NCBI RefSeq assembly: GCF_011045165.1
Contig: NZ_JAAKZI010000016.1
Location: 25,938-89,937 of the forward strand
Length of the DNA: 64,000 nt
Direction: 5' to 3'
Source: Arthrobacter silviterrae
GTDB taxonomy: Bacteria; Actinomycetota; Actinomycetes; Actinomycetales; Micrococcaceae
Shown: piece by piece, positions 48,174 through 56,329 of the stretch
How positions within the stretch are numbered: the stretch's first letter is position 1
Layout of the letters: every line of letters starts with the position of its first letter
Notes under the pieces: generated by a model
The model's input: the letters and a program-made list of their open reading frames with translations, nothing else
What the model was told of the DNA's origin: nothing
The model's database searches: none
Program-made: the position numbers and the translations under genes

Positions 48174-48502
48174 ACCTCTATATTTGCCTATTCACGGCCG
48201 AAAGTCGCTTTTCGCCATTCCGCGGCGCGGGAGGGCGGCGGCCTGGGACCTCATGGGACCACCACGGGAGCGCTGCAGGGATGTCCGGCGTGGCGCCCGG
48301 CGTGGCGTTCGGCGCGGCGTTCGGCGCCACAACACTTCACGGCTGGCGCGGTGAATCCCATGGGAAATTCAGTTCTTCCCGATAGGGTTTGTACAAGGAC
48401 GCCGCCACCGGCGCCCGGTCCGCCCCGGCCCTTAAGCGCCGGGCGGTCCGGGACCCGTTGGGCAGCGGCCCACTTGACGGGGGACACACTCAGGGGAGCA
48501 CC
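48174..48502. other. Divergent intergenic region between mtrA and the MoxR operon
   Basis: This 329-bp gap holds the promoters of mtrA (minus strand) and of the membrane-protein/MoxR operon (plus strand). GGGGAG at 48493-48498 serves the ATG at 48503. AGAGGT directly precedes the mtrA ATG. A 12-bp tandem repeat lies in the middle. I found no clear -35/-10 pair. Confidence 0.5.
48286..48328. repeat. 12-bp tandem repeat (three units plus part of a fourth)
   Basis: Units CGGCGTGGCGCC, CGGCGTGGCGTT and CGGCGCGGCGTT follow each other without gaps at 48286-48321, and CGGCGCC begins a fourth. The repeat lies in the mtrA upstream region and is not part of a recognisable gene. It may be a slippage product or a multi-site regulator target. 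Confidence 0.7.
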
Positions 48503-50086
48503 ATGACGCAGGAACCGCAGGAGCCGCAGCAACCGCCAGGGCAGCAGCCGCAGCCGCAGTGGGGGCAGTACGCGCCCCAGCAGCCGCCGGCACAGCCGCC
48601 GCAGCCGCAATGGGGCCAGTACGCGCAGCCCCAGGGCTACGGGCAGCCGGGATACCAGCAGCCAGGGTACGGGCAGTATGTGGCACCGCCGAAGCCGGGC
48701 GTCATCCCGCTGCGCCCCCTCCGCCTGGGCGAGGTCCTTGACGGGGCGTTCCAGGCAGCGCGCCGCAACGGGAAGGCCATGTTTGGCTCCGCCCTGATAT
48801 TCCAAGCCATCTCCGCCGCGCTGTCCCTGCTGATCATTGCCTTTGGCTTTGGCCAATTGGGCCTGCGCCTGATGGACGGCAGCTTCTTCACCGGCTCGTC
48901 CTCGGGCGGGCCAACCCCTGAGCAACTCGATTCGCTCCTCACCACCGGAATCGGAACAATTGCGGGGCTGATTGCGGTTTCCTTCGTGACAGCGCTGGCC
49001 CAGATGGTGCTTGAGGGGGCACTGGTGATTCCCGTGATGCGGGCAGTGCTCAACCGCAAGACCGGATTTGGCCAGATGTGGCGGCTGGCCCGTCCGCGCG
49101 TCGGATCGCTGCTCCTGCTTGCCCTGATGTACGCCGTGGTGGCCACCGTCGCCGTCGGAATCTACATCGGCCTGCTCGTGGCCCTTGTGCTCGGGGTGGT
49201 CAACATGAACAGCGAAACAGGCCCCCTTCAGGCGCTGGGGCTGGGCGTCCTGCTGAGCCTGCCGTTTGTGGCCGCTGCCGTGTGGGTCAGCGTCAAGGTG
49301 ATCCTGGCTCCGGCCGCCATCGTCAGCGAGAACCTGCCGGCCTTTGCCGCGGTAAGGCGTTCCTGGCGGCTGACGTCCCACAACTGGTGGCGCACCTTCG
49401 GCATCACGGCGCTGGCCGCCATCATTGCCTCCTTCATTGGCGGCGTTGTCACCGCGCCAGTCGGCATCATCCTCGGCATGCTCACTCCCGTCATGGCGCC
49501 CAACCCCACTCCCGACCAGCTGCTCACCACCACCCTGATTGTCCAGGGCATCTCCGCGTTCGTCGGCGCCCTGGTGGGGGCCATCACCATGGCCTTCCAA
49601 AGCGGCGTGATGGCCCTGATCTATGTGGACCTGCGGATGCGCCGGGACGGCTTTGGGCTGGCGCTGCTCAAGGAGTCGGAATCAGGCACGGACGACGGCG
49701 GGATCCCCGGCCGCGATTGGACGGTCCCGGCAGGCGCCGTGCAAGGGGCCCCGACCGGTGTGCCTTACGCGGGGACAGGGTACGGTGCGCCCGGCGGCCC
49801 GTCCGCCCCAGGCGGCCAGTGGCCCCAACAGTGGCCCGGACAGGAAGTACCCGGCCCTCAGGCGCCCGCGCAGCAGTGGCCCGGACAGCAGTGGCCCGGA
49901 CAGCAGGCGCCAGACCCTCAGGCACCCGGCCCCCAGGCACCCGCCCAGCCGGAGCAACCCACGGTGTGGCCCAGCGATTACCCGGCCGGGATGTATCCGC
50001 CAGCCCAATATCCCCCGGCCCAGTATCCACAGCCGCCATACCAACCGAACCAGCCGCCGAACCAGCCTCCGTACCAGGGCTTGTAG
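48503..50086 (+). CDS. Multi-pass membrane protein with GPDPase-type membrane domain and Pro/Gln-rich ends
   Basis: The 527-residue protein starts at the ATG at 48503. The first 65 residues are Gln/Pro/Tyr-rich with degenerate repeats. A membrane region of six to eight helices (about 85-380) resembles the glycerophosphodiester phosphodiesterase membrane domain. It includes PLRLGEVLDGAFQAARRNGK near 75-94, a motif common to this family. The last 110 residues are again low complexity (QWPGQQWPGQQAP). No catalytic domain is present. It opens the operon with the DUF4129, DUF4350, MoxR and DUF58 genes, as Rv3689 does in M. tuberculosis. Function is unknown. Confidence 0.83.
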   Translation: MTQEPQEPQQPPGQQPQPQWGQYAPQQPPAQPPQPQWGQYAQPQGYGQPGYQQPGYGQYVAPPKPGVIPLRPLRLGEVLDGAFQAARRNGKAMFGSALIFQAISAALSLLIIAFGFGQLGLRLMDGSFFTGSSSGGPTPEQLDSLLTTGIGTIAGLIAVSFVTALAQMVLEGALVIPVMRAVLNRKTGFGQMWRLARPRVGSLLLLALMYAVVATVAVGIYIGLLVALVLGVVNMNSETGPLQALGLGVLLSLPFVAAAVWVSVKVILAPAAIVSENLPAFAAVRRSWRLTSHNWWRTFGITALAAIIASFIGGVVTAPVGIILGMLTPVMAPNPTPDQLLTTTLIVQGISAFVGALVGAITMAFQSGVMALIYVDLRMRRDGFGLALLKESESGTDDGGIPGRDWTVPAGAVQGAPTGVPYAGTGYGAPGGPSAPGGQWPQQWPGQEVPGPQAPAQQWPGQQWPGQQAPDPQAPGPQAPAQPEQPTVWPSDYPAGMYPPAQYPPAQYPQPPYQPNQPPNQPPYQGL

Positions 50087-50097
50087 GCGCACCCCGC

Positions 50098-50766
50098 ATG
50101 ATTTTTTCCGCCCTGGCCCCGTACGCCGCCGTCGTGGATGTCCCCGTCACCCCGGGGGCGGATGAGGCGCGCCGCTGGGCGCAGGAGGAACTCGCCAAAA
50201 AGGTGTACCAGGATGCCAAGCCCGGCCTGGCACAGACCATCCTCGGCTGGCTGAAACAGGCGCTGGGCGACTTCCTGAACGGCATGGGTTCCGTGCACGG
50301 GGATGCCGCCCTGTTGCTGCTTGTCGGCCTGGCACTGGTGGCGGCGATTGCCGCCGTCGTCATTGTCCGGCCGCGGCTCAACCGGCGGAAGCGCGCTGCG
50401 CGGGACATCTTTGCGGGTGCGGCGGCGCTCACGGCCGCCCAGCACCGGGAACTGGCCGCGTCCGCCGCGTCGCGTGGCGATTTCGGCACGGCCGTGAGCG
50501 AACAATTCCGCGCCATGGTGCGTGCGGGTGAGGAACGCGGGGTGTGCCCGCCGTCGCCCGGACGGACAGCGGCCGAGGTGGCGGCTGACCTCGAACGGGC
50601 GTTTCCGGCCCACGGCCCGGCCCTTTCCCGCGCCGCCGGAACCTTCAACGAAGTCCGGTACGGCCATGCCGAACCCCACGCCTCCATGTACCAGGAGCTG
50701 GTGGCCGTGGACAGGGACCTGGCCGCCTCGGCCCCCGTGTACGCCGACGGACTGGCGGCACTGTGA
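50098..50766 (+). CDS. DUF4129-domain membrane protein
   Basis: The ATG at 50098, 11 bp after the preceding stop, gives 222 residues. A short first segment contains VTPGADEARRWAQEELAKKV. One trans-membrane helix follows (ALLLLVGLALVAAIAAVVIV, about residues 64-83). A cytoplasmic DUF4129 domain ends the protein (GDFGTAVSEQFRAMVRAGEE near 125-144, then RAAGTFNEVRYGHAEP). The same frame stays open far upstream through the previous gene, but that part is out-of-frame shadow. DUF4129 often pairs with MoxR and transglutaminase-like genes. Its stop overlaps the DUF4350 start (GTGA). Confidence 0.85.
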   Translation: MIFSALAPYAAVVDVPVTPGADEARRWAQEELAKKVYQDAKPGLAQTILGWLKQALGDFLNGMGSVHGDAALLLLVGLALVAAIAAVVIVRPRLNRRKRAARDIFAGAAALTAAQHRELAASAASRGDFGTAVSEQFRAMVRAGEERGVCPPSPGRTAAEVAADLERAFPAHGPALSRAAGTFNEVRYGHAEPHASMYQELVAVDRDLAASAPVYADGLAAL

Positions 50767-52028
50767 GCACGCGGGCGGACCAGGCGCAGTCCGGCGCCGG
50801 CGTTTTCACGGCCGACGGCGGCACTCCGGCCGAGCGGTTTCGTGCCGGTTGGCGCAAGCACCGATTTTGGCTCCTGGCCGGCACTCTTTTTGTGGCCGTG
50901 ACGGTGGTTGGCCTGGTGGTGGGCACCTCCGGCGGGCAGGCGGCCGGCCCCCTCGCTGTTACGAACCCGGCCCCGTCCGGCGGGCAGGCCGCCGCCACCG
51001 TGTTGCGCAACCATGGCGTCACCGTTTCAGCCACTGACTCGCTGGCCGCCACACTGGACGCGCTTGAGGCCAACGGCCCGGGCTCCAGCACGGTGCTGCT
51101 GTACGACCCAAATTCACTGCTCAAGCCCGAGCAGGTGGCCCGCCTCGCCGGGTCGGCCGCCGATTCAGGGGCAAAGCTGGTGGCCGTCGCACCCGGGCCC
51201 CTGGCGGCCAAACGCCTGAGCCCGGACATCAACAGCGCCGGTTCCGTTGCCGCCGGCGGCCCGGCCGTCGCGGCGAACTGTGCCAATCCGGATGCCCAGG
51301 CCGCCGCATTCCTGGGCTCCCCGGCCGTGCAGGGATTCTCCGGCGGGTCCGGCACGTCCCCCATCCGCATCTACACGGGGACGGAAACCTGCTTTGCGCC
51401 CAGTGGCAAGCCGGGGGCGCCTGGCATCCTGGCCCTTAATGCGGCCGCCGATGTGGCTGTCCTGGGCGATCCCGGCGTGGTGAGCAACCAGGCCCTGGCC
51501 AGCCAGGGAAATGCCGCCCTGGTGTTCCGCCTGCTCGGCAGCCGGGACAAGCTGCTCTGGTACACGCCCACGCTGAAGGACGTTCCCGTCGCCGCGCAGC
51601 CGCCCAGCCTGGCCGAGCTGACGCCCCAGTGGATCCTGCCGGCGTCGGCCTGGCTGCTGGTGGTAGCCGTGGTGGGCATGTTCTGGCGCGGCCGGCGCAC
51701 CGGCCCCCTGGTCACTGAACCCCTGCCGGTGCTGGTCAAGGCCTCCGAAACCGTCACGGGGCGGGCACGGCTCTACCAGGACGCCAAAGCTGTTGACACT
51801 GCGGCACGCACCCTCCAGCACGCCACGCTGACACGGCTGGCCCGGGAACTTCGCCTGGGCGCGTCCGCCGAGCCGGCGGCCGTTGTGGACGCGGCCGCCG
51901 CCCACACCGGGCGCCCACGCCAGGAGCTGGCCGGGCTGCTGGTCCTGTCCAGCCCCCGCAACGAACAAGAGATGTTAACCATGGCTGCTCAACTGGCTGC
52001 CCTAGAGGAAGAAATCGCGCAACGATGA
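50763..52028 (+). CDS. DUF4350-domain membrane protein
   Basis: The 421-residue protein starts with GTG at 50763, overlapping the upstream stop. One helix near residues 37-58 (FWLLAGTLFVAVTVVGLVVG) precedes the DUF4350 domain (GQAAATVLRNHGVTVSATDS, STVLLYDPNSLL), which has a Rossmann-like fold. A second helix lies near 297-315 (PASAWLLVVAVVGMFW), followed by a cytoplasmic helical tail. The M. tuberculosis equivalent is Rv3691 in the moxR2 cluster. Biochemical activity is unknown. The stop overlaps the MoxR start (ATGA), so the proteins probably act together. Confidence 0.87.
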   Translation: MSTRADQAQSGAGVFTADGGTPAERFRAGWRKHRFWLLAGTLFVAVTVVGLVVGTSGGQAAGPLAVTNPAPSGGQAAATVLRNHGVTVSATDSLAATLDALEANGPGSSTVLLYDPNSLLKPEQVARLAGSAADSGAKLVAVAPGPLAAKRLSPDINSAGSVAAGGPAVAANCANPDAQAAAFLGSPAVQGFSGGSGTSPIRIYTGTETCFAPSGKPGAPGILALNAAADVAVLGDPGVVSNQALASQGNAALVFRLLGSRDKLLWYTPTLKDVPVAAQPPSLAELTPQWILPASAWLLVVAVVGMFWRGRRTGPLVTEPLPVLVKASETVTGRARLYQDAKAVDTAARTLQHATLTRLARELRLGASAEPAAVVDAAAAHTGRPRQELAGLLVLSSPRNEQEMLTMAAQLAALEEEIAQR

Positions 52029-53119
52029 GCACACCCTACCCGGACGCCCCCTCCCCCGCCCAGCAGTACCCGGACGGACCCGGCGTCCAGCCCGCGGCGC
52101 CCCAGGCGGCCCCTGCAATGCCGGCTGCACAACCTGCACCGGCACCCGCAGCGCCAACCCAGGCGCCGCCGTCGGGCCCGGCCGCCGCCCTGCTGCAGGT
52201 CCGCGCCGAGGTGGCCAAGGCCGTCGTCGGACAGGACTCCACGGTGACGGGGATGATGATTGCGCTGCTGGCCGGCGGGCATGTGCTGCTGGAGGGCGTG
52301 CCCGGCGTGGCCAAGACACTGCTGGTGCGGGCCCTGTCGCAGGCGCTGAGCCTGGACACCAAGCGGGTGCAGTTCACGCCCGACCTGATGCCCGGCGACG
52401 TCACCGGCTCCCTGGTGTACGACTCCCACACCTCGGAATTCACCTTCCGCGAGGGCCCCGTGTTCACGAACATCCTGCTGGCCGATGAAATTAACAGGAC
52501 GCCGCCCAAGACGCAGGCCTCGCTGCTGGAGGCCATGGAGGAACACCAGGTCTCCGTGGACGGCGTCTCCCGGAAGCTGCCCGCGCCGTTCATGGTGGCC
52601 GCCACGCAAAACCCCGTGGAATACGAAGGCACCTACCCCCTGCCGGAGGCCCAGCTGGACCGCTTCCTGCTGAAGCTGACCATGGAATTGCCTGCCCGCG
52701 ATGAGGAAATTGAGGTGATCCGCCGGCACAGCCTGGGCTTCGACCCGCAGGACCTGCGCGCCGCGGGGGTCAGGTCCGTGGCCGGTGCCTCGGACTTGGC
52801 GCAGGCCCGCGCGGCCGTGTCGCGCGTGGACGTTGCCGCCGAAGTCTTGGCCTACATTGTGGACATTGCGCGCGCCACCCGGCAGGCGCCGTCGTTCCAG
52901 CTGGGCGTTTCGCCCCGCGGCGCCACAGCCCTGCTCAAGTGCGCGCGCGCCTACGCGTGGCTGTGCGGGCGCAGCTTTGTCACCCCCGACGACGTCAAGG
53001 CGCTGGCGCTCCCGGCGCTGCGCCACCGCGTGGCCCTGCGCCCCGAGGCCGAAATGGACGGGGTGGCCGTGGACGGCATCCTGATGTCCATCCTGGCCAC
53101 GGTCCCGGTGCCGCGCTAG
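52025..53119 (+). CDS. MoxR-family AAA+ ATPase
   Basis: The 364-residue protein has a Pro/Ala-rich first 50 residues, then a MoxR AAA+ core. Walker A is LLEGVPGVAKTLLVRALS near 88-105, and Walker B is LLADEINRTPPKTQASLLEA near 150-169 with the family-typical NRTPPKTQ. A sensor region VAATQNPVEYEGTYPLPEAQ follows near 192-211, then a lid domain. MoxR ATPases act as chaperones that insert metals or mature protein complexes, usually with DUF58 and VWA partners. DUF58 is encoded 3 bp downstream. Confidence 0.95.
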   Translation: MSTPYPDAPSPAQQYPDGPGVQPAAPQAAPAMPAAQPAPAPAAPTQAPPSGPAAALLQVRAEVAKAVVGQDSTVTGMMIALLAGGHVLLEGVPGVAKTLLVRALSQALSLDTKRVQFTPDLMPGDVTGSLVYDSHTSEFTFREGPVFTNILLADEINRTPPKTQASLLEAMEEHQVSVDGVSRKLPAPFMVAATQNPVEYEGTYPLPEAQLDRFLLKLTMELPARDEEIEVIRRHSLGFDPQDLRAAGVRSVAGASDLAQARAAVSRVDVAAEVLAYIVDIARATRQAPSFQLGVSPRGATALLKCARAYAWLCGRSFVTPDDVKALALPALRHRVALRPEAEMDGVAVDGILMSILATVPVPR

Positions 53120-53122
53120 CCC

Positions 53123-54415
53123 ATGGCGATTTCCGGCAGGTTTTTCCTCCTGGCACTGCTGGCGGTGGTGCCCATCATTGCCGTGCCCGCGGCCGCCACG
53201 TGGCTGCTCGCGCTCACCGTGCTGCTGCTGGTGCTGGTGGCGGACCTGCTTTTCGCGGCCTCCCCGCGAAGTGTGTCCCTTCGCCGCGAACTACCCGCGG
53301 GCGTGCGCCTGAGTGAAGGCACGACGGCGGTGCTCCGGCTGGCGAACCATTCGCCGCGGCTGCTGCGGGGCCGGGTGAGGGACGGCTGGCAGCCCTCCGC
53401 CGGGGCCGCCAATGCCGTCCAGGACATACGGATCCCGGCCGGGGAACGGAGGTCCGTGACGGTCTCACTGCTGCCTGTCCGGCGGGGTGACCTGCGGGCC
53501 GAACATGTCACGATCCGCTCCTTTGGCCCGCTGGGCATGGCGGCACGGCAAGCCACCATTACGGCCCCGGGAACGCTGCGGGTGCTGCCGCCGTTCAATT
53601 CCAAGCGCCACCTGCCGTCCAAGCTGCGCAAGCTCCGTGAGCTGGACGGCAAGGCAGCGGTGCAAATCCGCGGCGCCGGCACCGAATTTGATTCGCTCCG
53701 GGACTACGTGCGCGGTGACGACGTCCGCTCCATCGACTGGCGCGCCACGGCCCGGCGCCGCGACGTGGTGGTGCGCACCTGGCGGCCGGAACGGGACCGG
53801 CGCGTGGTCATTGTGCTGGACACCTCGCGCACCTCCGCGGCCCGGATCGAGGACGAACCGCAGCTGGACACCGGCATCGAGGCGTCCCTGCTGCTCGCGG
53901 TGCTGGCCGAACGTGGCGGCGACCGGGTCAGCCTCATTGCCTACGACCGGCGGGTCCGCACGCGCGTTTCCTCCTCGGGCAAGGGCAACATGCTCGGCGC
54001 CATGGTGCAGGGGCTGGCGCCGCTGCAGCCGGAGCTGATTGAGCTGGACGCTGCGGGTGTGCCGGGCCAGGTGCGGGCCGTGACGGCGCACCGTGCTCTG
54101 GTGGTGCTGGTGACGTCCCTGGACGCGGGCGCGGCGGAGGAGGGGCTCATTCCGCTGGTGGCACAGCTGGCCCGCAAGCACGTGGTGGTGGTCGCCTCGG
54201 TCAGGGACCCCGCGCTGGACGCCGCCCGCCTGGAGAGGTCCACGTCCACCCTGGCCTATCGCGCCGCCGCCGCCGAACACGCCCTCAACCGCCGGGCCGC
54301 CATCACGGCCGTCATCAAGCAGCTGGGGGCCGAGGTGGTGGACGCCCCGCCGCACGAGCTCCCCCCGGAGCTGGCCGACATGTACATCCGCCTCAAGGCC
54401 GCCGGCCGCCTCTGA
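53123..54415 (+). CDS. DUF58-domain protein (VWA-like, MoxR partner)
   Basis: The 430-residue protein has two N-terminal helices (about 4-22 and 26-45), a beta-rich region and the DUF58 signature GTEFDSLRDYVRGDDVRSID near residues 183-202. A von Willebrand-like fold follows with VVIVLDTSRTS near 229-239, close to the DxSxS/T metal site. It is the last gene of the MoxR operon. In many actinobacteria the next genes encode a SpoIIM-like protein and an RDD protein. Here a palindromic repeat element takes that place. Confidence 0.9.
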   Translation: MAISGRFFLLALLAVVPIIAVPAAATWLLALTVLLLVLVADLLFAASPRSVSLRRELPAGVRLSEGTTAVLRLANHSPRLLRGRVRDGWQPSAGAANAVQDIRIPAGERRSVTVSLLPVRRGDLRAEHVTIRSFGPLGMAARQATITAPGTLRVLPPFNSKRHLPSKLRKLRELDGKAAVQIRGAGTEFDSLRDYVRGDDVRSIDWRATARRRDVVVRTWRPERDRRVVIVLDTSRTSAARIEDEPQLDTGIEASLLLAVLAERGGDRVSLIAYDRRVRTRVSSSGKGNMLGAMVQGLAPLQPELIELDAAGVPGQVRAVTAHRALVVLVTSLDAGAAEEGLIPLVAQLARKHVVVVASVRDPALDAARLERSTSTLAYRAAAAEHALNRRAAITAVIKQLGAEVVDAPPHELPPELADMYIRLKAAGRL

Positions 54416-54451
54416 CCCACCCCCACCCCACCCCCACTACGACCTTCACTA

Positions 54452-54611
54452 CCGACGCTCGGTTGCAATCGGGGCACTTTTCGCAAACCCTCCTGCGGTT
54501 CCCCTCGGCCAGTGCCCCGCGCACCGGAGCGATAGCGGGAGCGTTGCGGGAAAACGCCCATATTGTGCGGGAGCGTTGCGGGAAAACGCCCCGATTGCAA
54601 CCGAGCGTCGG
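54452..54611. repeat. 160-bp palindromic intergenic repeat element (REP/BIME-like)
   Basis: Perfect 24-bp terminal arms at 54452-54475 and 54588-54611 are inverted. Each runs from CCGACGCTCGG to ATCGGGGC. Inside the right half, a unit of about 26 bp containing GCGGGAGCGTTGCGGG and AAAACGCCC occurs twice in tandem (54536-54560 and 54568-54591), and the left half has a diverged copy. The element fills the gap between the DUF58 stop and the MetE-like stop, so it also serves as a convergent-gene spacer. It has no open frame with transposase features. Its structure suggests a mobilised REP-type sequence. Confidence 0.8.
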
Positions 54612-54613
54612 GG

Positions 54614-55777
54614 TCAGGAGTTGCGGAGGTCGGTCACGGCTGCGGCGACTTCCAGGGACCGGTTCACAATGGCCCGCGCCTCCGCCGGGGAGACACCGGC
54701 AAGGCCGGATTCCGGCGTGATGCGGAGCCGGTTAAGCGAGGAATCGGCCAGCCCCAGGCCGCGCCACGGCCTCATGATCCGCTCCACCAGGGCAGAGTAC
54801 GACGCCGGCGCCCGGTCCGGGCGGACGGGTACGGTCCCGGCCCAGAAGCCGATTCCGGACTCGACCACGCCCGCCAATTGTTCCCAATGGCCGGTGTCGA
54901 GCATGGGCACCGGCAGTGCCACGGCGTCGATCCCGGATTCCAGGGCAAGCTCCAGCGCCTTGCGCCAGGCGGCACCTTCGGCAGCCTGGGTGTCGGCAGC
55001 CTGGGTGTCGGCGGGCCGGTTCCCGAAGGGTTCCACCGCCGGGGCAAGGTTGAGGGCCACATTCGCGAATCCCGCGTCCCGGGCCGATGAGACAAACGCC
55101 GTCCACGTGTGGCGCAGCTCCGAGGCAGGAATGGAGCGCAGGGTGCGGTAGCCGGAGGACGTGGGAATGGTGCCCGCCAGTGCCGCCGCCACGCTCGGTT
55201 CGTCCACCTGGAGCGTCAGGGCGGCCCCCGGTACGGCGGCCCGGACCTTTTCTGCATGCAGCGCAAGCCCGGCGGAAAGCGACTGTGCCACGTCCCGGCG
55301 GGCGCCGTAGTCCCGCAGGGCGCGTTCGCCGTAGTGCAGGTGGATGGCAGCCGCCAGCGAAACCGGCCCCACAACCTGCAACTTCAATTCCGGCAGTTCC
55401 AGCTCTGCCGCGCCGGCGACATCCGCCAAAACGTTGACGTCCGTGGACAATGCGGAAACTGCGCGGCGGTGGTCACTGCCGGGACGGTCCACGAAGCGCC
55501 AGCCGTACGGCTGCACGTCCACGGGCAGTTCCACCAGCAGGCCGGCGGTGCGGCCGACGGCGTCCGACCCCACCCCGCGCGCCGGCAGCTCCGGCAGCGA
55601 CGGCAGGTGCGGCGGCGTGAAAAGGCCCAGGGAGACCTTGGCCGCCTCGACGGGATCGGTGCCGGGCCACGGCCCCAGCATGGCGGCCGTGACACTGGTC
55701 TCGGCAGGGCCCAAATGGGGATCGGCTGCCGGACCGTGCTTGTCCACCGGAAACTGCCTGCTCGGTGAGGTGCCCAC
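54614..55777 (-). CDS. MetE-like (cobalamin-independent methionine synthase family) protein lacking zinc ligands
   Basis: The 387-residue protein has the single TIM-barrel form of the MetE C-terminal family: MLGPWPGTDPVEA, VDVQPYGWRFVDRP, LKLQVVGPVSLAAAI and LQVDEPSVAAAL near residue 200. The expected zinc-site HxC is replaced by VALNLAP near 239, and the downstream Cys motif reads TPESGLAG instead of the usual PDCGL. It is therefore unlikely to be an ordinary methionine synthase. M. tuberculosis Rv3015c is a comparable single-domain protein. Its GTG start overlaps the chorismate mutase stop by one base. Residues DTQAADTQAA reflect a 15-bp duplication. Confidence 0.82.
   Translation of the reverse strand: MGTSPSRQFPVDKHGPAADPHLGPAETSVTAAMLGPWPGTDPVEAAKVSLGLFTPPHLPSLPELPARGVGSDAVGRTAGLLVELPVDVQPYGWRFVDRPGSDHRRAVSALSTDVNVLADVAGAAELELPELKLQVVGPVSLAAAIHLHYGERALRDYGARRDVAQSLSAGLALHAEKVRAAVPGAALTLQVDEPSVAAALAGTIPTSSGYRTLRSIPASELRHTWTAFVSSARDAGFANVALNLAPAVEPFGNRPADTQAADTQAAEGAAWRKALELALESGIDAVALPVPMLDTGHWEQLAGVVESGIGFWAGTVPVRPDRAPASYSALVERIMRPWRGLGLADSSLNRLRITPESGLAGVSPAEARAIVNRSLEVAAAVTDLRNS
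54981..55010. repeat. 15-bp perfect tandem duplication inside the MetE-like gene
   Basis: GCAGCCTGGGTGTCG occurs twice back to back. It adds five residues (ADTQA) in frame within a surface-exposed linker, so it does not disrupt the reading frame. It is probably a recent slippage event. Confidence 0.85.
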
Positions 55778-56247
55778 TAAAGGTTCGTGCCGCCGTCGTC
55801 CGTGGCGAGACTTTCGGGGCTGCCCACAAAGCCCTGTCCGTCCAGGCTCACCACGGGGACCACGCCGGTGGCGGCCACGGCGGAGTGGCTCTCCGAGATG
55901 GCCTGGTGGTGGTGGATGACCTCGCTGATGATGAAGTTCAGGAATTTTTCGGCGAAGGCGGGGTCCAGGTGGGCGGACTCGGCAAGGGCGCGCAGCCGCT
56001 GGATCTGGGCCTTCTCGCGGTTGGGGTCGGCCGGGGGCAGCTGGTGCTTGGCCTTGAGGATGCCCACCCGCTGGGTGGCCTTGAACCGCTCGGCCAGCAG
56101 GTACACAAGGGTGGCGTCAAAGTTGTCAATGCTGGAGCGGATGGACAGCAGCTCCGCCATGACGGCCGGGTCAACGCTGCCGGTCAGGGAGCTGGCGGCC
56201 GGGTCAAAGTCTTCAACGGACAGGTGGGCGTGGCTCGGTTCGGTCAT
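55777..56247 (-). CDS. Chorismate mutase, AroQ type
   Basis: The 156-residue protein has a polar 40-residue start, then an all-helical chorismate mutase type II domain. The domain shows LSIRSSIDNFDATLVYLLAE near 48-67, VGILKAKHQLPPADPNREKA near 75-94 and the final helix FLNFIISEVIHHHQAI near 115-130. It converts chorismate to prephenate for Phe and Tyr synthesis. There is no signal peptide, so it acts in the cytosol. ATG at 56247 lies just past the hairpin that ends the peptide-transporter operon. It is coupled to the MetE-like gene. Confidence 0.9.
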   Translation of the reverse strand: MTEPSHAHLSVEDFDPAASSLTGSVDPAVMAELLSIRSSIDNFDATLVYLLAERFKATQRVGILKAKHQLPPADPNREKAQIQRLRALAESAHLDPAFAEKFLNFIISEVIHHHQAISESHSAVAATGVVPVVSLDGQGFVGSPESLATDDGGTNL

Positions 56248-56255
56248 GAAAACAG

Positions 56256-56311
56256 TTTAGGTGGTGCACCGTGCGGACAAAACTTGTGTCCACGCCGGCA
56301 CACCACCTAAA
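56256..56311 (-). terminator. Terminator of the peptide ABC-transporter operon
   Basis: Arms TTTAGGTGGTG (56256-56266) and CACCACCTAAA (56301-56311) pair over 11 bp. An inner GGACA/TGTCC pair can extend the fold. On the minus strand the hairpin follows the ATP-binding gene stop by 19 bp and is followed by a short U-rich stretch. The chorismate mutase ATG comes 9 bp later, so that gene's own promoter must lie within or just before the element. Confidence 0.75.
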
Positions 56312-56329
56312 ACACGTCCTGCGAAACCG

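Noticed and set aside
48251..49600. Long minus-strand frame of 449 codons
   Set aside because: It is antisense to the membrane protein at 48503-50086, is rich in His, Gln and Gly as shadows of GC-rich genes usually are, and has no ribosome site or family motif.
49078..50097. In-frame N-terminal extension of the DUF4129 gene
   Set aside because: This part overlaps the preceding membrane-protein gene in another frame and has no similarity to DUF4129 proteins. The ATG at 50098 fits the family start.
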